A stretch of DNA of 64,000 nt from Blastomussa wellsi (GCA_947652115.1 OX393572.1:6734573-6798572), one strand, 5' to 3'. Counted from the first letter of the stretch, positions 9,675-22,554 are shown. The notes: generated from the letters alone by a model not told the origin. Program-made: numbers and translations.

Positions 9675-12130
9675 GAAAATCATAATGATAGTTGTTACTA
9701 GCAAAATAAATATTACAGACTTATAATTAACCTAATTTAAATCACGTAAGATAAATTTCACACACCACCTGGTACGATGGCATGCAGAATTCAGTGGTAG
9801 CAGTACATTTACCTTGAAGGCACGCGTCATGTTTTAAAGTTGTTTAAATGTTGTTAACCTTGTCTTTTCTGACTCTGAGTGATTAAATCTTGCCTTTGAA
9901 AAACGATGGGTTCATTCCTGGTCAGGTTCTTGGCTTTCTCGATTGGTTTGGGTTCCTTGGGAGAATTCACGAGGCCATACTGTTCCCAATGCTCATGGTT
10001 ACGATCAATTGCACGAGTGTAAAAACTTTCCACACTTTGCACTGACTTGGAGTGTTACCTTGATGTGGCTGAGTGACTATCGCGTTCAAATGTCCCCAAG
10101 AGCTATGACAGTGGGGTTTTTGCACTCGTGGTAGGACCTCCCAAGCCGGAATTGAAAGGTCAAGAAGAAAGGTCCAGACCACAGCCAATCCCATGGCTCT
10201 CCAGGTGTGGGGGTTGGGCTTTAGGCTAACAACCCAATCCTGTTAAAGGTACGTGTTACGGAAAGAGCGCCGAAGCTAACCAACGACCTGCTCACAGAGC
10301 ATAGGTCTTCAGTCTATCAGTAAGCTTCACTTTCTAATTAATATAAGCGTTCACGGTTTTTTCTTTGTCTTCTTGGCTTTTTATATGCGAGGTGTAATAA
10401 ATTTAACTTTATCACAATTGTAGATTCTCATGTTACAAAAAGTGACGTTTAATAGCCTCGAGCTAATTAGTTCTGAAGGAGATGAGGCTTTAATTAGACG
10501 TGCAGCTCTTCGCAGAATACACATAATTAAACCTTCAAACATAGTGTCCCACATGTTTTTTTGTCAATTCTTCGCTTTATTTGTTTCGTCTCTTTGTGCC
10601 GCCATCTTAATTAACTCCAGCCATTTAATATCACACGCTATCCTACTCTGGGGCTTTTCCTGAAATTCGAAACTAGTTATCGATAAAAAGTACCCAAAGA
10701 CGTGCGCAGGCCGCTTTCCGAATCTTTAGTTCAGTTCACACAATACTCGAACGGTGCCATAAACTAAAACTGTAGCTTTTGGAATTTATCTGTCACAGTT
10801 ATATGGAATTCAGAGCTTGCTTCTAATGCGTAATGTTCGAAAGAACTTCCACAAAAGCCCCCTGTGAGGCCTTCTGGAGCTAGAATTTGACACGGCGGTG
10901 ATCCTGAGGTTCAGCTTGACGAAGAAAGTTCCCAAGTATTAACTTCATTGAAACTTTGTCGAGTCGTGATGAAGTTTGAGCTCACGATTCGCATTTATTA
11001 TAGATATATACATGAAAAGACTGTGACCAGTCTTTTACACGTCATTAAAAACAAACTTTACATTTTGAAAAGTTACAAAAGCTAAACGATATACCACTCC
11101 ACTTACTATTACAAAAATTTGATGCAATATATGCACATAAACAACGGTAACGAATTTTAAAGCTGTCTTTATTATTGGAAGGCGCTTTTGAATGAATCAT
11201 GAAACTTAGCTTGGGTTAGGTCCATAAATAGAAAATTGTTTTCCATGGTGATCGGCAGCCGTGGAGCAGAGAAGCCAGGCTTCCAAAAGAACTGTTGCGA
11301 AGAACAAGCGAAGCACAGGTTTTTGAGGTTTTTATGGTCGACAGCCAAATCGCTAACTTGCAAACACGAGCTTTTCGTAAGACCCTTGTGTTGTACTGTT
11401 CCACGAGGGCGTGAGTTAAAACACACCAGTGAACAGTGATGTAATACTCACGCCTTCTTCACATTTTAAACAAAAATTACCTTATTCACATGGGAAGTCT
11501 TCTACTTTTTGGTTATCAATTATTCATCATAAATAGAAATACAATGTGTGTAGCCTTGATGGAAAAAACAACACGGAAATAAATGGTAAAAGCGTTCATG
11601 TATTCAATTTGAGTATACTTTGTTTTAAAATAGTTCTTTTTCAATCCGACATTAATGGAAAGACAACAGGACGCTTAGAAAAACAAAAAAATGCATTTGC
11701 AGGGGATGCTGTTTAGAGTTCTTTTTAATTTCCCTAAGCCAGTTCATACTAGTTCAGCTATGATTAAAACTACAGATGTTTATGTCAAGTCAGGTAATAT
11801 TTCAATTAGCCAGCCGCTCTTCTTTATAGCTTCCTTTAAAGACAAACAACGATGACTCGTTTAAGCTAAATTATCAACTATTGCATTTCTTGCTTTCTCA
11901 GTGGTTGGTTGGAAAACTAAATAACCGGAGTTGTGCCATATATGGAAAATGGACGGTCTATGTGTTTGCAATTTTGCTCGATGACTTTGAGTTATTAAAT
12001 CTCAAAAGCATTTCGTATTTCCCATTAAGGACCTAAGATAAACAAACGGACTCTGATTAGAAGCACAAAGTTCGATGCGGAACATTTAATCGTAAATGCT
12101 TGTAAATACAACAAAAACGAGTGAATATTT
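9675..12130. other. No gene recognised
   Basis: Includes 9940-10330, which has a repeat-like look (CCTCCCAAGCCGGAA.., GGGCTTTAGGCTAACAACCC) that I associate with coral retroelements but cannot classify. Open frames at 11172-11439 overlap on both strands and show no family. Confidence 0.35.
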
Positions 12131-12265
12131 ATAGCAATATAATTTGGTTTTATCAACTGGGTTGATAATGTCAATTGGCCACCGTAAAGAGATTCAAGTT
12201 GAATCTCTTTACGGTGGCCAATTGACATTATCAACCCAGTTGATAAAACCAAATTATATTGTTAT
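12131..12265. repeat. Near-perfect 67-bp palindrome made of a retroelement terminus
   Basis: 12131-12197 and 12199-12265 are reverse complements around the single base 12198, with about one mismatch (TATAGCAATAT / ATATTGTTATA). The right arm and its continuation to about 12312 recur as reverse complement at 38120-38235. There the sequence sits beside a hammerhead-like motif typical of Penelope-like terminal repeats. This looks like two such ends fused in inverted orientation. Confidence 0.85.
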
Positions 12266-12267
12266 AC

Positions 12268-12312
<45 letters not shown>

Positions 12313-12739
12313 CTGAATATTTATAGCGTTTACGAGAAGATCCGAAAACCAACACACTTTTGCCCAGAAAGCGAAAAAAGAGTTAATTACACCATTAACA
12401 ACAACAATTCATTAAAGTTTTTTTTTTATCTTATGTTTGGACAAGGCTTGTCAGTTCCTGCAGAGCAAAGCGTTCAAACAAGCAAAATATATGTTGAAGA
12501 TCAATCTCTCTTTTCCATCCGTGGTAATCCGTGCAGAAATCGACAGTTAATTTTGTCCTTTAGTTCAGACGGATTCATTGTTTCTGCACTGAGCTTGAAC
12601 GCCGGGAGGTCCACTTCACAGCTATAAATATATGCTCGTTCAATTTGTCTTGTACAAGGAATGCAGGCTCAATGCAGTGTTCAGCTTTGAAATTATTTCG
12701 GATCTTCCTGTTAACAGACATCGTATAAAGGATGATAAG

Positions 12740-12835
12740 TCGAAGACTTCTGCAAGGCTGAAACAACGTGATATATTTTGAACAATATTTCGGCTGGCCA
12801 GACCAGCCTTCTTCAGGTTTAGATGTTACTAATTT
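12740..12835 (-). mobile_element. Retroelement 3' end with hammerhead-like CTGAAGA..GAAA motif
   Basis: The minus strand reads CCTGAAGAAGGCTGG, TCTGG, then CCAGCCGAAATATTG. The six-base stem GGCTGG/CCAGCC is flanked by CTGAAGA and GAAA, as in the catalytic core and stem II of hammerhead ribozymes. Such motifs are known from terminal repeats of Penelope-like elements. The rest of the element is not recognisable. Confidence 0.5.
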
Positions 12836-12839
12836 TTTG

Positions 12840-13875
12840 ATACGAAATTTCAATATATTATGGTGATGTCGCAATACGTATTTCGAAACTTATAGGCGTG
12901 GCGGAATTACGTATACAAGATGATAAAAGACAGCTTTAGAAGCAATTGAGCACACTTTGTGTATAGGGTAAAGTATAGGGTAATACATTAAAAAAATAAA
13001 AAAAAAATAATAATAGAAACAGTAAGTGAACATTGTAAAAAAATAATTTAAGCACTGGAGCCGTCACTCCCCCCCCCCCCCTCCCCTCCCCCCTTCCTCC
13101 GTTCTTCTTAATGCTTTTCTTTCCACCGATGTAATTTTTGACCAAGTTGTCCCGAAGGTAATGTAGTTGTAGTGTAAGTAAGTAATGCGCCCGTACTGTA
13201 AGTAAGTTCTGTAACTGTGTTGTGAGTAAATAAAAACTCGTGAAGCATTTAAAAAAAAGAAAATTAAGAATGCCTTATCGCAAGTTAGTTTTTTATAATT
13301 GTGGTCTTTTGGAGAATACGAGTTTATTAGTATAGAAACAGCATGATATCAAATGTGGATGCATGGAGAAACACAAACTGGGACATTTGAGTTTAAGTGG
13401 CTTGCTTAAAGTAAGTGTGATCGTACTCAACAATCGGATTTTATTGCACTTCGCTTGATACTAATAAACCATGCCATCTCTGAAAAAATAATGCACCAGG
13501 AGTATTTAAGAAGAAGCTGTTGGAAAAGTGCACTCTTGCAAAATGCAGACTTTCGTTTTAAAGACAGGACATTTGTTATTTTATATGTTGACTTTTAATT
13601 TAGTGTTAGACTTTTCGAACTGCTGATTTTATACATTCAAGAACTATCTAGAATCCTCCAGAAGTTTCACTGTACCAGTTTAAACCAGTATTTTGTCGGT
13701 TGCGTAGCAAGTCCCTCGTCAGCTTTTTGTAATTGCGTCAGATTAAAGACTTTTGGCTGGACCGCTTTCCTAGCTTGTTGTTGGTGTTTTCTTGTTCACG
13801 GTGGGGCGAATTGAGGATAGTTTCAACAGAAGCTGCTTCTCTTGCTCGCTTTTTTTTTTTTTTTTCACGTATTTC
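12840..13875. other. Unique and low-complexity sequence
   Basis: An A-rich stretch at 12988-13010, a C-run near 13069-13082, and a T-run at 13850-13865. No gene recognised. Confidence 0.5.
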
Positions 13876-13879
13876 ATTG

Positions 13880-14208
13880 CAGGTGACCAAAGCGTACTAT
13901 AAGAGTTTGCGTGACAGTTTGTATGAATTTATAATTTAGATGAAAATATATATAATTTTCCCCTTGAAAAGCTACAGTAAAGTTTACAATCTTACCTGGA
14001 GTCCATTTTCATCCTTTCTAGAGCCTTTGAAAGCCATGTGAAGAGACCGTTGGAATGACAATCGTGCGTATGGCTTTCAAAGGCTTTAGAAAGGCGAAAA
14101 ATGGACACCAGGTAAGGTTTTATTGCAGTTTTTTTTCAAAGGGAAAAAAGATATATTGTCAGCTAAGTTATAAATCCATACAAACGGATAGTACGCTTTG
14201 GTCACCTG
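13880..14208. mobile_element. Large foldback element, CAGGTGACCAAAGCG termini
   Basis: The left end CAGGTGACCAAAGCGTACTA matches the reverse complement of the right end. Similarity continues inward for about 150 bases per arm (CTTACCTGG.GTCCATTTT, CCTTTGAAAGCCAT), leaving a loop of about 30 bases. No duplicated target site is clear. Confidence 0.85.
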
Positions 14209-14214
14209 TGGTTT

Positions 14215-15290
14215 CATTCAGCTTACGTACAGAGTGAGAAACGCACCACTTGGCTTGCCGTCTTCTCATACAAACGCGTCGTTTAGGTAAAACTGAAATG
14301 CCCGCATCATTAATACTTCAAAAACCTGAACAAGCTTACTGTTTAAAAATTGTGTCGACAATAACCGGAGTTGAGAATTTACTACAACAAATTCCATTCG
14401 CGCTTGTTGGATGTGAGGTCATTATAACGCGCGCTTATTGGATAATTGTTAATTATTATTCAAAAATTGTCACGTTGCCCATATATGGTAACGGACACTT
14501 ACCATATATGGTAAGTGATTGTTATCAGTCATCTGTACTTGACAGATAATTAACGATCTCGCAAAGCGCAGGGTAAGAAGCGGGGGCTAAGTATCAGGCC
14601 ATTCGCAGGATAATTATGGGCAGGAGACATTGAAAAACGTTTGTAACAAAAGACTATTTCCCTTTTTTATGTTACGTTGTTAATCTTCTAATTTTTAGAT
14701 TATAGTACTCTTTATTGTACTTATTGTTTTAGTTGAAAGTAAAGGACTATAAATGTTATATGTGCATTTGCTGTTATTTTTTATTCTTACCTTCAAATTA
14801 AAACATCAAACACTTATAATTTTACAATTAATAGCACTGCACTATATGCATGTGATATCAACACTATAGTGCAAAAATACAAACAGTTGTCAATCCAATG
14901 AACTATGTATAGCATATATGATAAGTACTCCAGGTTTAAAACAGCACTTACTTTACAAAAACTAAAACTACAACTCTTTTTCCACCATTGCAGTTTTTAT
15001 TCACTACCAGTAACCACACTTCCTCCAAGATAACTTTTATTAGTTTTGGTAACGCGTTTTATACATGAGCCTTTTGTACTTCTGAATTTCTCATAACTAC
15101 GTTGCCAACCTCAATTAATTACATAGCTGCTTCTGCAGACTCATTCTGTTGTCTTGTGTAATTTATATTTATTTGCATTTTTTCTTAGTGTGTAAATCGT
15201 TAGTGTAAATTTTTTTACCTGAACATCCTGGCCCACCTCGATTGGCACTGCTACCATCGGAGCTGCTACCGGGTTAATATTGTTGTTCCT
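14215..15290. other. Intergenic; small hairpin at 14481-14512
   Basis: CATATATGGTAA and its reverse complement TTACCATATATG flank CGGACAC. Otherwise AT-rich. At the right edge, 15200-15290, a short reverse-strand Ser/Gly-rich frame ends in a GT, but no gene can be built from it. Confidence 0.4.
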
Positions 15291-18200
15291 ACTGCACTGC
15301 ACTGCACTGTACTCTACTGTACTGTACTGTACTGTACTGTACTGTACTGCAGTGCGCTGCACTGCACTGCACTGTACTCTACTGTACTGTACTGTACTGC
15401 AGTGCGCTGCACTGCTACCCTCTGCACTGTACTGTACTGCAGTGCGCTGCACTGTACTGCACTGTACTGTACTGTACTGCACTGCACTGCACTGCACTGT
15501 ACTGTACTGTACTGTACTGCAGTGCGCTGCACTGCACTCCACTGCTACCCTCTGCACTGTACTGCACTACACTGCACTGCAATGCACTGCACTGTACTGC
15601 ACTACACTGCACTGCACTGCACTGCACTGTACTGTACTGTACTGCAGTGCGCTGCACTGTACTCCACTGCTACCCTCTGCACTGTACTGCACTACACTGC
15701 ACTGCAATGCACTGCACTGCACTCCTATGCTCTGCACTGTACTGCACTACACTGCACTGTACTGTACTGTACTGCAGTGCGCTGCACTGTACTCCACTGC
15801 TACCCTCTGCACTGTACTGCACTACACTGCACTGCAATGCACTGCACTGCACTCCTATGCTCTGCACTGTACTGCACTGCACTGCACTGTACTGTACTGT
15901 ACTGCAGTGCGCTGCACTGCACTCCACTGCTACCCTCTGCACCGTACTGCACTACACTGCACTGCAATGCACTGCACTGCACTCCTATGCTCTGCACTGT
16001 ACTGCACTACACTGCAATGCACTGCACTGTACTGCACTGCTATGCACTGCACTGCACTGCACTACACTGCACTGCACTGTACTGCACTGCACTGCACTGC
16101 ACTGTACTGCACTGCACTGCACTGCACTCCACTGCTATGCTCTGCACTGTACTGCACTACACTGCACTGCACTGCACTGCACTGCACTGCACTCCACTGC
16201 ACTGCACTTCACTGCACTCCACTGCACTGTACTGCACTACATTGCACTGCAATGCACTGCACTCCAATGCACTGCACTCCACTGCACTACACTGCACTGC
16301 ACTGCACTACACTGCACTGCAATCCACTGCTATGCTCTGCACTGTACTGCACTACACTGCACTGCACTGCACTGCACTGCACTCCACTGCACTCCACTGC
16401 TATGCTCTGCACTTCACTGCACTGCACTGCACTGCACTCAACTGCTATGCTCTGCACTGTACCTCACTACACTGCACTGCATTGCACTCTACTGCTATAA
16501 TCTGCACTGTACTGCACTGCACTGCTCTGTACTGCACTGCACTGCACTGCACTGCACTACACTGCACTGTACTGCACTGCACTGCACTGCACTGCACTGT
16601 ACTGCACTCCACTGCTATCCTCTGCACTGCACTGCACTGCACTGTACTGCACTGCACTGTACTGCACTGCACTGCACTGCACTGCACTGTTCTGCACTGC
16701 ACTGTACTGCACTACACTGCACTGCACTACACTGCACTGTACTGCACTGCACTGCACTGTACTGCACTGCACTGCACTGCACTGCACTGCACTGCACTGC
16801 ACTGCACTGCACTGCACTGCACTGCACTGCACTGTACTGCACTGCACTGCACTGCACTGCACTGCACTGTACTGCACGGCACTGTACTGCTATGCTCTGC
16901 ACTGTACTGCACTGCACAGCACTGCACTGCACTGTACTGCACTCCACTACTATGCTCTGCACTGTACTGTACTACACTGCACTGTACTGCACTGCACTGT
17001 ACTGCACTCCACTGCTATGCTCTGCACTGCACTGCACTCCACTGCTATGCTCTGCACTGCACTGCACTGCACTACACTGCACTGCACTGCACTGCACTCC
17101 ACTGTACTGCACTGCACTGCACTGCACTGCACTGCACTGCACTGCACTGTACTGCTATGCTCTGCACTGTACTGCACTGCACTGCACTGCACTAAACTGC
17201 ACTGCACTGCACTGTACTGCACTGCACTGCACTGCACTGCACTGCACTGCACTGTACTGCTATGCTCTGCACTGTACTGCACTGCACTGCACTAAACTGC
17301 ACTGCACTGCACTGTACTGCACTGCACTGCACTGCACTGTACTGCACTGCACTGCACTGTACTGCACTGCACTACACTGCACTGTACTGTACTGCACTGC
17401 ACTGCACTGCACTGCACTGCACTGCACTGCACTGCACTGCACTGCACAGCACTGCACTCCACTGCTATGCTCTGCACTGTACTTCACTACACTGCACTGC
17501 ACTGCACGGCACTGTACTGCACTCCACTGCTATGCTCTGCACTGTACTGTACTACACTGCACTGTACTGCACTGCACTGTACTGCACTCCACTGCTATGC
17601 TCTGCACTGTACTGCACTACACTGCACTACACTGCTATGCTCTGCACTGTACTTCACTACACTGCACTGCACTGCACTGCACGGCACTGTACTGCACTCC
17701 ACTGCTATGCTCTGCACTGTACTGTACTACACTGCACTGTACTGCACTGCACTGTACTGCACTCAACTGCTATGCTCTGCACTGCACTGCACTGCACTCC
17801 ACTGCTATGCTCTGCACTGCACTGCACTGCACTACACTGCACTGAACTGCACTGCACTCCACTGCTATGCTCTGCTCTGCACTGCACTACACTGCACTTT
17901 ACTGCACTGCACTGCACTCCACTGCTATGCTCTGCACTGTACTGCACTGCACTGCACTGCACTGCACTGCACAGCACTGCACTCCACTGCTATGCTCTGC
18001 ACTGTACTGTACTACACTGCACTGTACTGCACTGCACTGTACTGCACTCCACTGCTATGCTCTGCACTGTACTGCACTACACTGCACTACACTGCTATGC
18101 TCTGCACTGTACTTTACTACACTGCACTGCACTGCACTGCACTGCACGGCACTGTACTGCACTCCACTGCTATGCTCTGCACTGTACTGTACTACACTGC

Positions 18201-19515
18201 ACTGTACTGCACTGCACTGTACTGCACTCCACTGCTATGCTCTGCACTGCACTGCACTCCACTGCTATGCTCTGCACTGCACTGCACTGCACTACACTGC
18301 ACTGAACTGCACTGCACTCCACTGCTATGCTCTGCACTGCACTGCACTACACTGCACTTTACTGCACTGCACTGCACTGCACTGCACTCCACTGCTATGC
18401 TCTGCACTGTACTGCACTACACTGCACTGCACTGCACTCCACTGCACTCTACCGCTATGCCCTGCACTGTACTGTACTGCACTGCACTGCACTGCACTCC
18501 ACTGCTATGCTCTGCACTGTACTGCACTGCACTACACTGCACTGCACTTCACTGCCCTGCACTCCACTGCTATGCTCTGCACTGTACTGCACTGCACTGC
18601 ACTGCACTAAACTGCACTGCACTGCACTGCACTGCACTGTACTGCACTGCGCTGCACTGCACTGCACTGTACTGCACTGCACTACACTGCACTTCTATGC
18701 TCTGCACTGTACTACACTGCACTGTACTACACTGCACTGTACTGCTATGCTCTGCACTGTACTGCACTGCACTGCACTGCACTAAACTGCACTGCACTGC
18801 ACTGTACCGCACTGCACTGCATTGCACTGCACTACACTGCACTGCACTGCACTGCACTGCACTGCACTGCACTCCACTGCAATGCTCTGCACTGTACTGC
18901 ACTGCACTGCACTGCACTGCACTGTACTGCTATGCTCTGCACTGTACTGCACTGCACTGCACTAAACTGCACTGCACTGCACTGTACCGCACTGCACTGC
19001 ATTGCACTGCACTGTACTGCACTGCACTACACTGCACTGCACTGCACTACACTGCACTGTACTGTACTGCATTCCACTGCTATGCTCTGTACTGTACTGC
19101 ACTACACTGCACTGCACTGCACTGCACTCCACTGCTATGCTCTGCACTGTACTGCACTACACTGCACTGCACTGCACTGTACTGCACTCCACTGCTATGC
19201 TCTGCACTGTACTGTACTGTACTGCACTGCACTGCACTGTACTGCACTGCACTGCACTGCACTGCACTGCACTCCACTGCACTGTACTGTACTGTACTGC
19301 ACTGCACTGCACTGCACTGCACTGTATTGTACTGTACTGTACTGTCCTGCGCTGCACTGCACTGCACTGCACTGCACGGTACTGTCCTGTACTGCACTGC
19401 ACGGTACTGTCCTGCACTGCACTGCACTGTACTGCACTGCATTGTACTGCATTGCACTGCACTGCACTGCACTACACTGCACTTCACTACACTGTACTGT
19501 ACTGTATTGTATTAT
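15291..19515. repeat. 4.2-kb ACTGC pentanucleotide satellite with higher-order repeats
   Basis: About 840 consecutive 5-mers of consensus ACTGC with variants ACTGT, ACTAC, ACTCC, TCTGC, TATGC, AATGC, GCTGC, AGTGC and ACGGC. Every one keeps the same 5-base register from 15291 to about 19510, so divergence is by substitution, and indels are whole pentamers only. Higher-order structure is visible: GCTGCACTG(T/C)ACTCCACTGC starts at 15526, 15651, 15781 and 15911 (125-130 bp period), and 17521-17760 recurs at 17981-18220 (shift 460). All three + frames are open for hundreds of codons merely because the repeat lacks stops. Confidence 0.95.
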
Positions 19516-19640
19516 ATTGTATTTATGCCTTGAAGAATACAGCCAATCAGGAGCTTATGAAAAGCGTTGTATATTCTGTGGTATTCCATGAGTATACGTA
19601 TTATTCCATGTAAGTTTCCCAGTGTTCATCACGGCTTTAA

Positions 19641-20277
19641 AGGAGAACGGAAGACCAGAGACAATTTTTTATTTGACCCTTGGAAATTGTAGAAATAACT
19701 TAAATGTTTGGAAAACAAAAAGAAAACGCGAATTTTTCCTACCGAAATTGACCGAAACCTGGGGCCATTTTTGGAAATTGAACGTCTGCCATTTTTATCT
19801 TTCTTTCTTCCGGCTACTTCCAAATAAGGAATGTTGGCCGCCATGCTGTGACGTCGCTGTCCAGATGCATTTTTTACAAGTCGATAAATTTGTCAGGAAC
19901 CTTAAGTGTCGAAACTGCATTAAGCTTGTATTATGGCCGAGATCGAGCCTTATTCTTTTTAACCTATGCGAGACAGTTCGGAGTCAGAGAAAGACAATGT
20001 TCACGAGAGTCAAGATGAGTTCCGAAGAGGAAATACATCGTGGTGTGCACGTGTATGCGAGTGTTGTGCGAACTGGGAAAGGCAAAAAGAGAAAGAATGT
20101 TTATGCTGCAAAGAGATGGAGCAAACCATAAATAAAACACTCCATTCCTTCAGAAGCGGCATATTTTTCAAGGGCAGTCGAAAAAAAATCGTAAAATATC
20201 GCGATTTGATTACGACTTATCATTCGCTTTCGTATGAACGGCTTTTTAAAAATTGGGTTTTCGCCTTCCGTTCTCCT
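19641..20277. mobile_element. TTAA-flanked element with AGGAGAACGGAAG inverted ends
   Basis: The ends AGGAGAACGGAAG and CTTCCGTTCTCCT are inverted and directly flanked by TTAA (19637-19640 and 20278-20281). TTAA target duplication is the piggyBac hallmark, though these ends are not classical piggyBac ends. The interior holds a P2X7-like Cys motif fragment, so the element may have captured a host exon. Confidence 0.65.
19966..20130 (+). pseudogene. P2X7-like cysteine-rich domain fragment
   Basis: One frame reads EFRRGNTSWCARVCECC then NWERQKEKECLCCKEME. The spacing GNT.WC....C....ERQ.EC.CC.E resembles the zinc-binding cysteine region of the P2X7 cytosolic domain, which is widespread in cnidarian proteins that are not channels. 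Only this core is present. The flanks are unrelated and the frame has no start or splice support, so it is a fragment, enclosed in the TTAA element. Confidence 0.5.
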
Positions 20278-20465
20278 TTAAGTTTTCCCACTAAAGGCCG
20301 GCGGTACGCGCCTAGTTTCAATTTTGCGAGAACGAAGAAAAAAATCATTCCCTCGGATTCGACATTTTGTAATTAAAATCTTCCGTAATACCTATTGCTA
20401 GAGATGGATAACTGTAAGTACACCCCAAAGAATTTGCTAAACAGCGACCAAAACTTATAACTAGT

Positions 20466-20625
20466 ATGCGTTGTACTGCATTACATTATTTATTGCCTTG
20501 TATCGTATTGTATTGCGTTGCATTGGCTTGCCTTGCATTGCACCGCTTCGCCTCGCCTCGCCTCGCCTCGCCTCGCATTGAATTGCATTGTACTGAATTG
20601 TATTGTACTGTATTGGTCACTAAAG
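20466..20625. repeat. Degenerate pentanucleotide tract (xxTTG, CCTCG units)
   Basis: TGCATTG, TGTATTG, CGCCTCGCCTCGCCTCG and similar 5-base units; probably an outlying, older relative of the satellite at 15291-19515. Confidence 0.6.
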
Positions 20626-20639
20626 ACAAAAATCTTATA

Positions 20640-22070
20640 AAGCAATTGTTGAGAATGTGAAAACAGCTGTGCAGGAAGTGTAGAAAAGATTGGTGAGAAA
20701 AAAATAATTAAAAGAGGTCTTTAATTACCTTTCCTACATCTTTTCATCATCTATTCTGAGTTAAAGGAGCTACTTCACGGAAACTCATCTTGAAAAAAAG
20801 TTTTTTCATGTTTGTCGTTTGTAATCTGTCCATATCTTTGTCATTCGAGACAATCCTTATATAATTTCAGCATTTTATTATTCCATTGGTATTTTTCGGC
20901 ATTAGAAAACTCTTACTTTTATATTTCCTTCAATTTGAAAGTAAATGGGAAAATGACTTCATATGCCGTGACACTGCTACTTTAAAAGACAGAAGAAATG
21001 TTCTGACGCTGAAAGAAAAATGCTTGAAGGCCTTCTCAAAGAATAACAGAAACAATAGTCACACCATTATGATTACGTTTATTCACACTTTTATCAGGTA
21101 GCCTTCTGACAGTACAGTGCCATAGAGAAAATAGTTCCTATAAACTGTCAACACTCACTTTCAAGAGACAATGTCCTGAAGGCTGGAAATCATTCATGAG
21201 ATTTTTGGTTGTTTAAAAACTAATTTCTTTGAATATTTTTAAAAGCAAAAGGGATCAAATACACACTGGTGACTTAACTACAAAAATAGTTATCCAAACG
21301 CACTGCTGTAACTTCGTCTGTTAAATTAAGCTTAACATAACAGAAATTTTATGTAAACAATTTGAATAGCACTAGCTTTTTTTAAACACTCCAAACAATA
21401 AGCTATGCCTTGATAATAATCGTAATAAATTGCTTTTCACTAACGAAAGCTTCACGCGTTTTATGCTTTCACATTATTTCATCGTCATTTGTAAGAGCTG
21501 AAAATTGTCATCCAAACACACTGCTGTAACATCATCTATTAAACTAAGCTTCAAAAAACGCAAATTTTTTAACACTCCACATAATAAGCTATGCCCCAAA
21601 AAATATTATCGCAATTAATTTCTTTGCAACTTCCCCACGTTTTATGATTAAAATTAATAAAAATTATTGTTTTCACACTATTTCTTGATCATTTGTAAGG
21701 GATGAAAGTTGTCTTCCGGAGGCTCATTCATGTTTAAAAATAACCTTTGTTTTTCAAATAGTATTCTTAAATAATACCACTTTAAGATCTTGAAAACAAC
21801 CTTACTTGGCACACACACTTAAAGCTACGTTGCCTGAACTCCATGGAACTACAGCTGCAATGCAAACCACTGAAATCTTATTATAAAAGTGCGATTTTCT
21901 AATGTTTTCTTGTAAAAAATTTGAAGCTGCAAAGTCTTACCTTCACGGAATTTCTTATTTTGAGAAACCCGATAAGGATGTGCTAAAAATTGATGCTATA
22001 TTAGAATAATTTTAAATTGTATCGTCCACTGACAAGGTTGGATATACATTCTAAAATTTTTAAAGTGTTA
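20640..22070. other. Intergenic with a diverged tandem duplication
   Basis: Mostly AT-rich. The start of the 20762-20790 segment (TTAAAGGAGCTACTTCACGG) is a solo end of the MITE family at 25526 and 48149. The 21291-21712 tandem pair is listed separately. Confidence 0.5.
21291..21712. repeat. ~215-bp tandem duplication, diverged
   Basis: 21291-21508 (CCAAACGCACTGCTGTAAC.., AATAAGCTATGCC..) is repeated at 21509-21712 (CCAAACACACTGCTGTAAC.., AATAAGCTATGCC..) with many substitutions and indels. Confidence 0.7.
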
Positions 22071-22074
22071 GTAT

Positions 22075-22374
22075 AGGGAGCTTAAGCAATGACAACGGCG
22101 ACCGCGACGACGACGCCTGGTTAAAAATGAATTTATATTTTACATACGCATCTCACAATGTCTTCGATGTAATTGGTGCATCTATCACTTAATGTAAGGA
22201 CTGCGTTCATTTTCAAACAGAAAAATGGAAATATAACCATAGTGGTTAACGTTATCCAAAGTGCTCGGAATTTCATGTTGCTGTTTTGCAGGGGACGGCA
22301 GGGAAATTTGCAAATTGTTATAACGCACGTGCAGAGCTATTGTACTTCGACGTTATCGTCGTTCAAGGTGCCAT
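22075..22374. mobile_element. MITE-like element, GGGAGCTTAAGCAA ends
   Basis: The left end is GGGAGCTTAAGCAATGACAA. The right end, about 22345-22372, is a degenerate reverse complement (CGTTATCGTCGTTCAAGGTG). A hAT-like MITE is inserted directly at its right edge. Confidence 0.45.
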
Positions 22375-22554
22375 CATAGGTGTACGGGCTGGGTGGAGGG
22401 GGAGGGGGGAGGGGGGATTTTGGACAACTCAGATTTTGTTGGGCAGCAAGAGAAATTTGTTTAAGGCAACTTTGGGTAATTTTTGGTCAAATGGTTCACC
22501 CCCCTCCTCCCCTCCCCCTCCACGCGCGCGCGTTGAAATACTTGTACGCCTATG
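22375..22554. mobile_element. hAT-type MITE, CATAGGYGTACGGGC family
   Basis: Ends CATAGGTGTACGGGC and TTGTACGCCTATG are inverted, flanked by an 8-base duplication GGTGCCAT (22367-22374) / GGTGCCGT (22555-22562) with one mismatch. An 8-base target duplication indicates the hAT superfamily. The interior is G-rich on the left and C-rich on the right. Relatives are at 43821-43969 and 41713-41797. Confidence 0.75.

Noticed and set aside
12936..13145. Gly/Arg-rich minus-strand frame at a C-run
   Set aside because: Produced by homopolymer and AT-rich low-complexity sequence.
15280..19613. Open frames up to 732 codons on both strands (Leu-His-Cys-Thr-Ala and Ala-Val-Gln-Cys-Ser repeats)
   Set aside because: A 5-base repeat without stop codons is open in all + frames and most - frames. 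There is no start context, splice signal or codon constraint.
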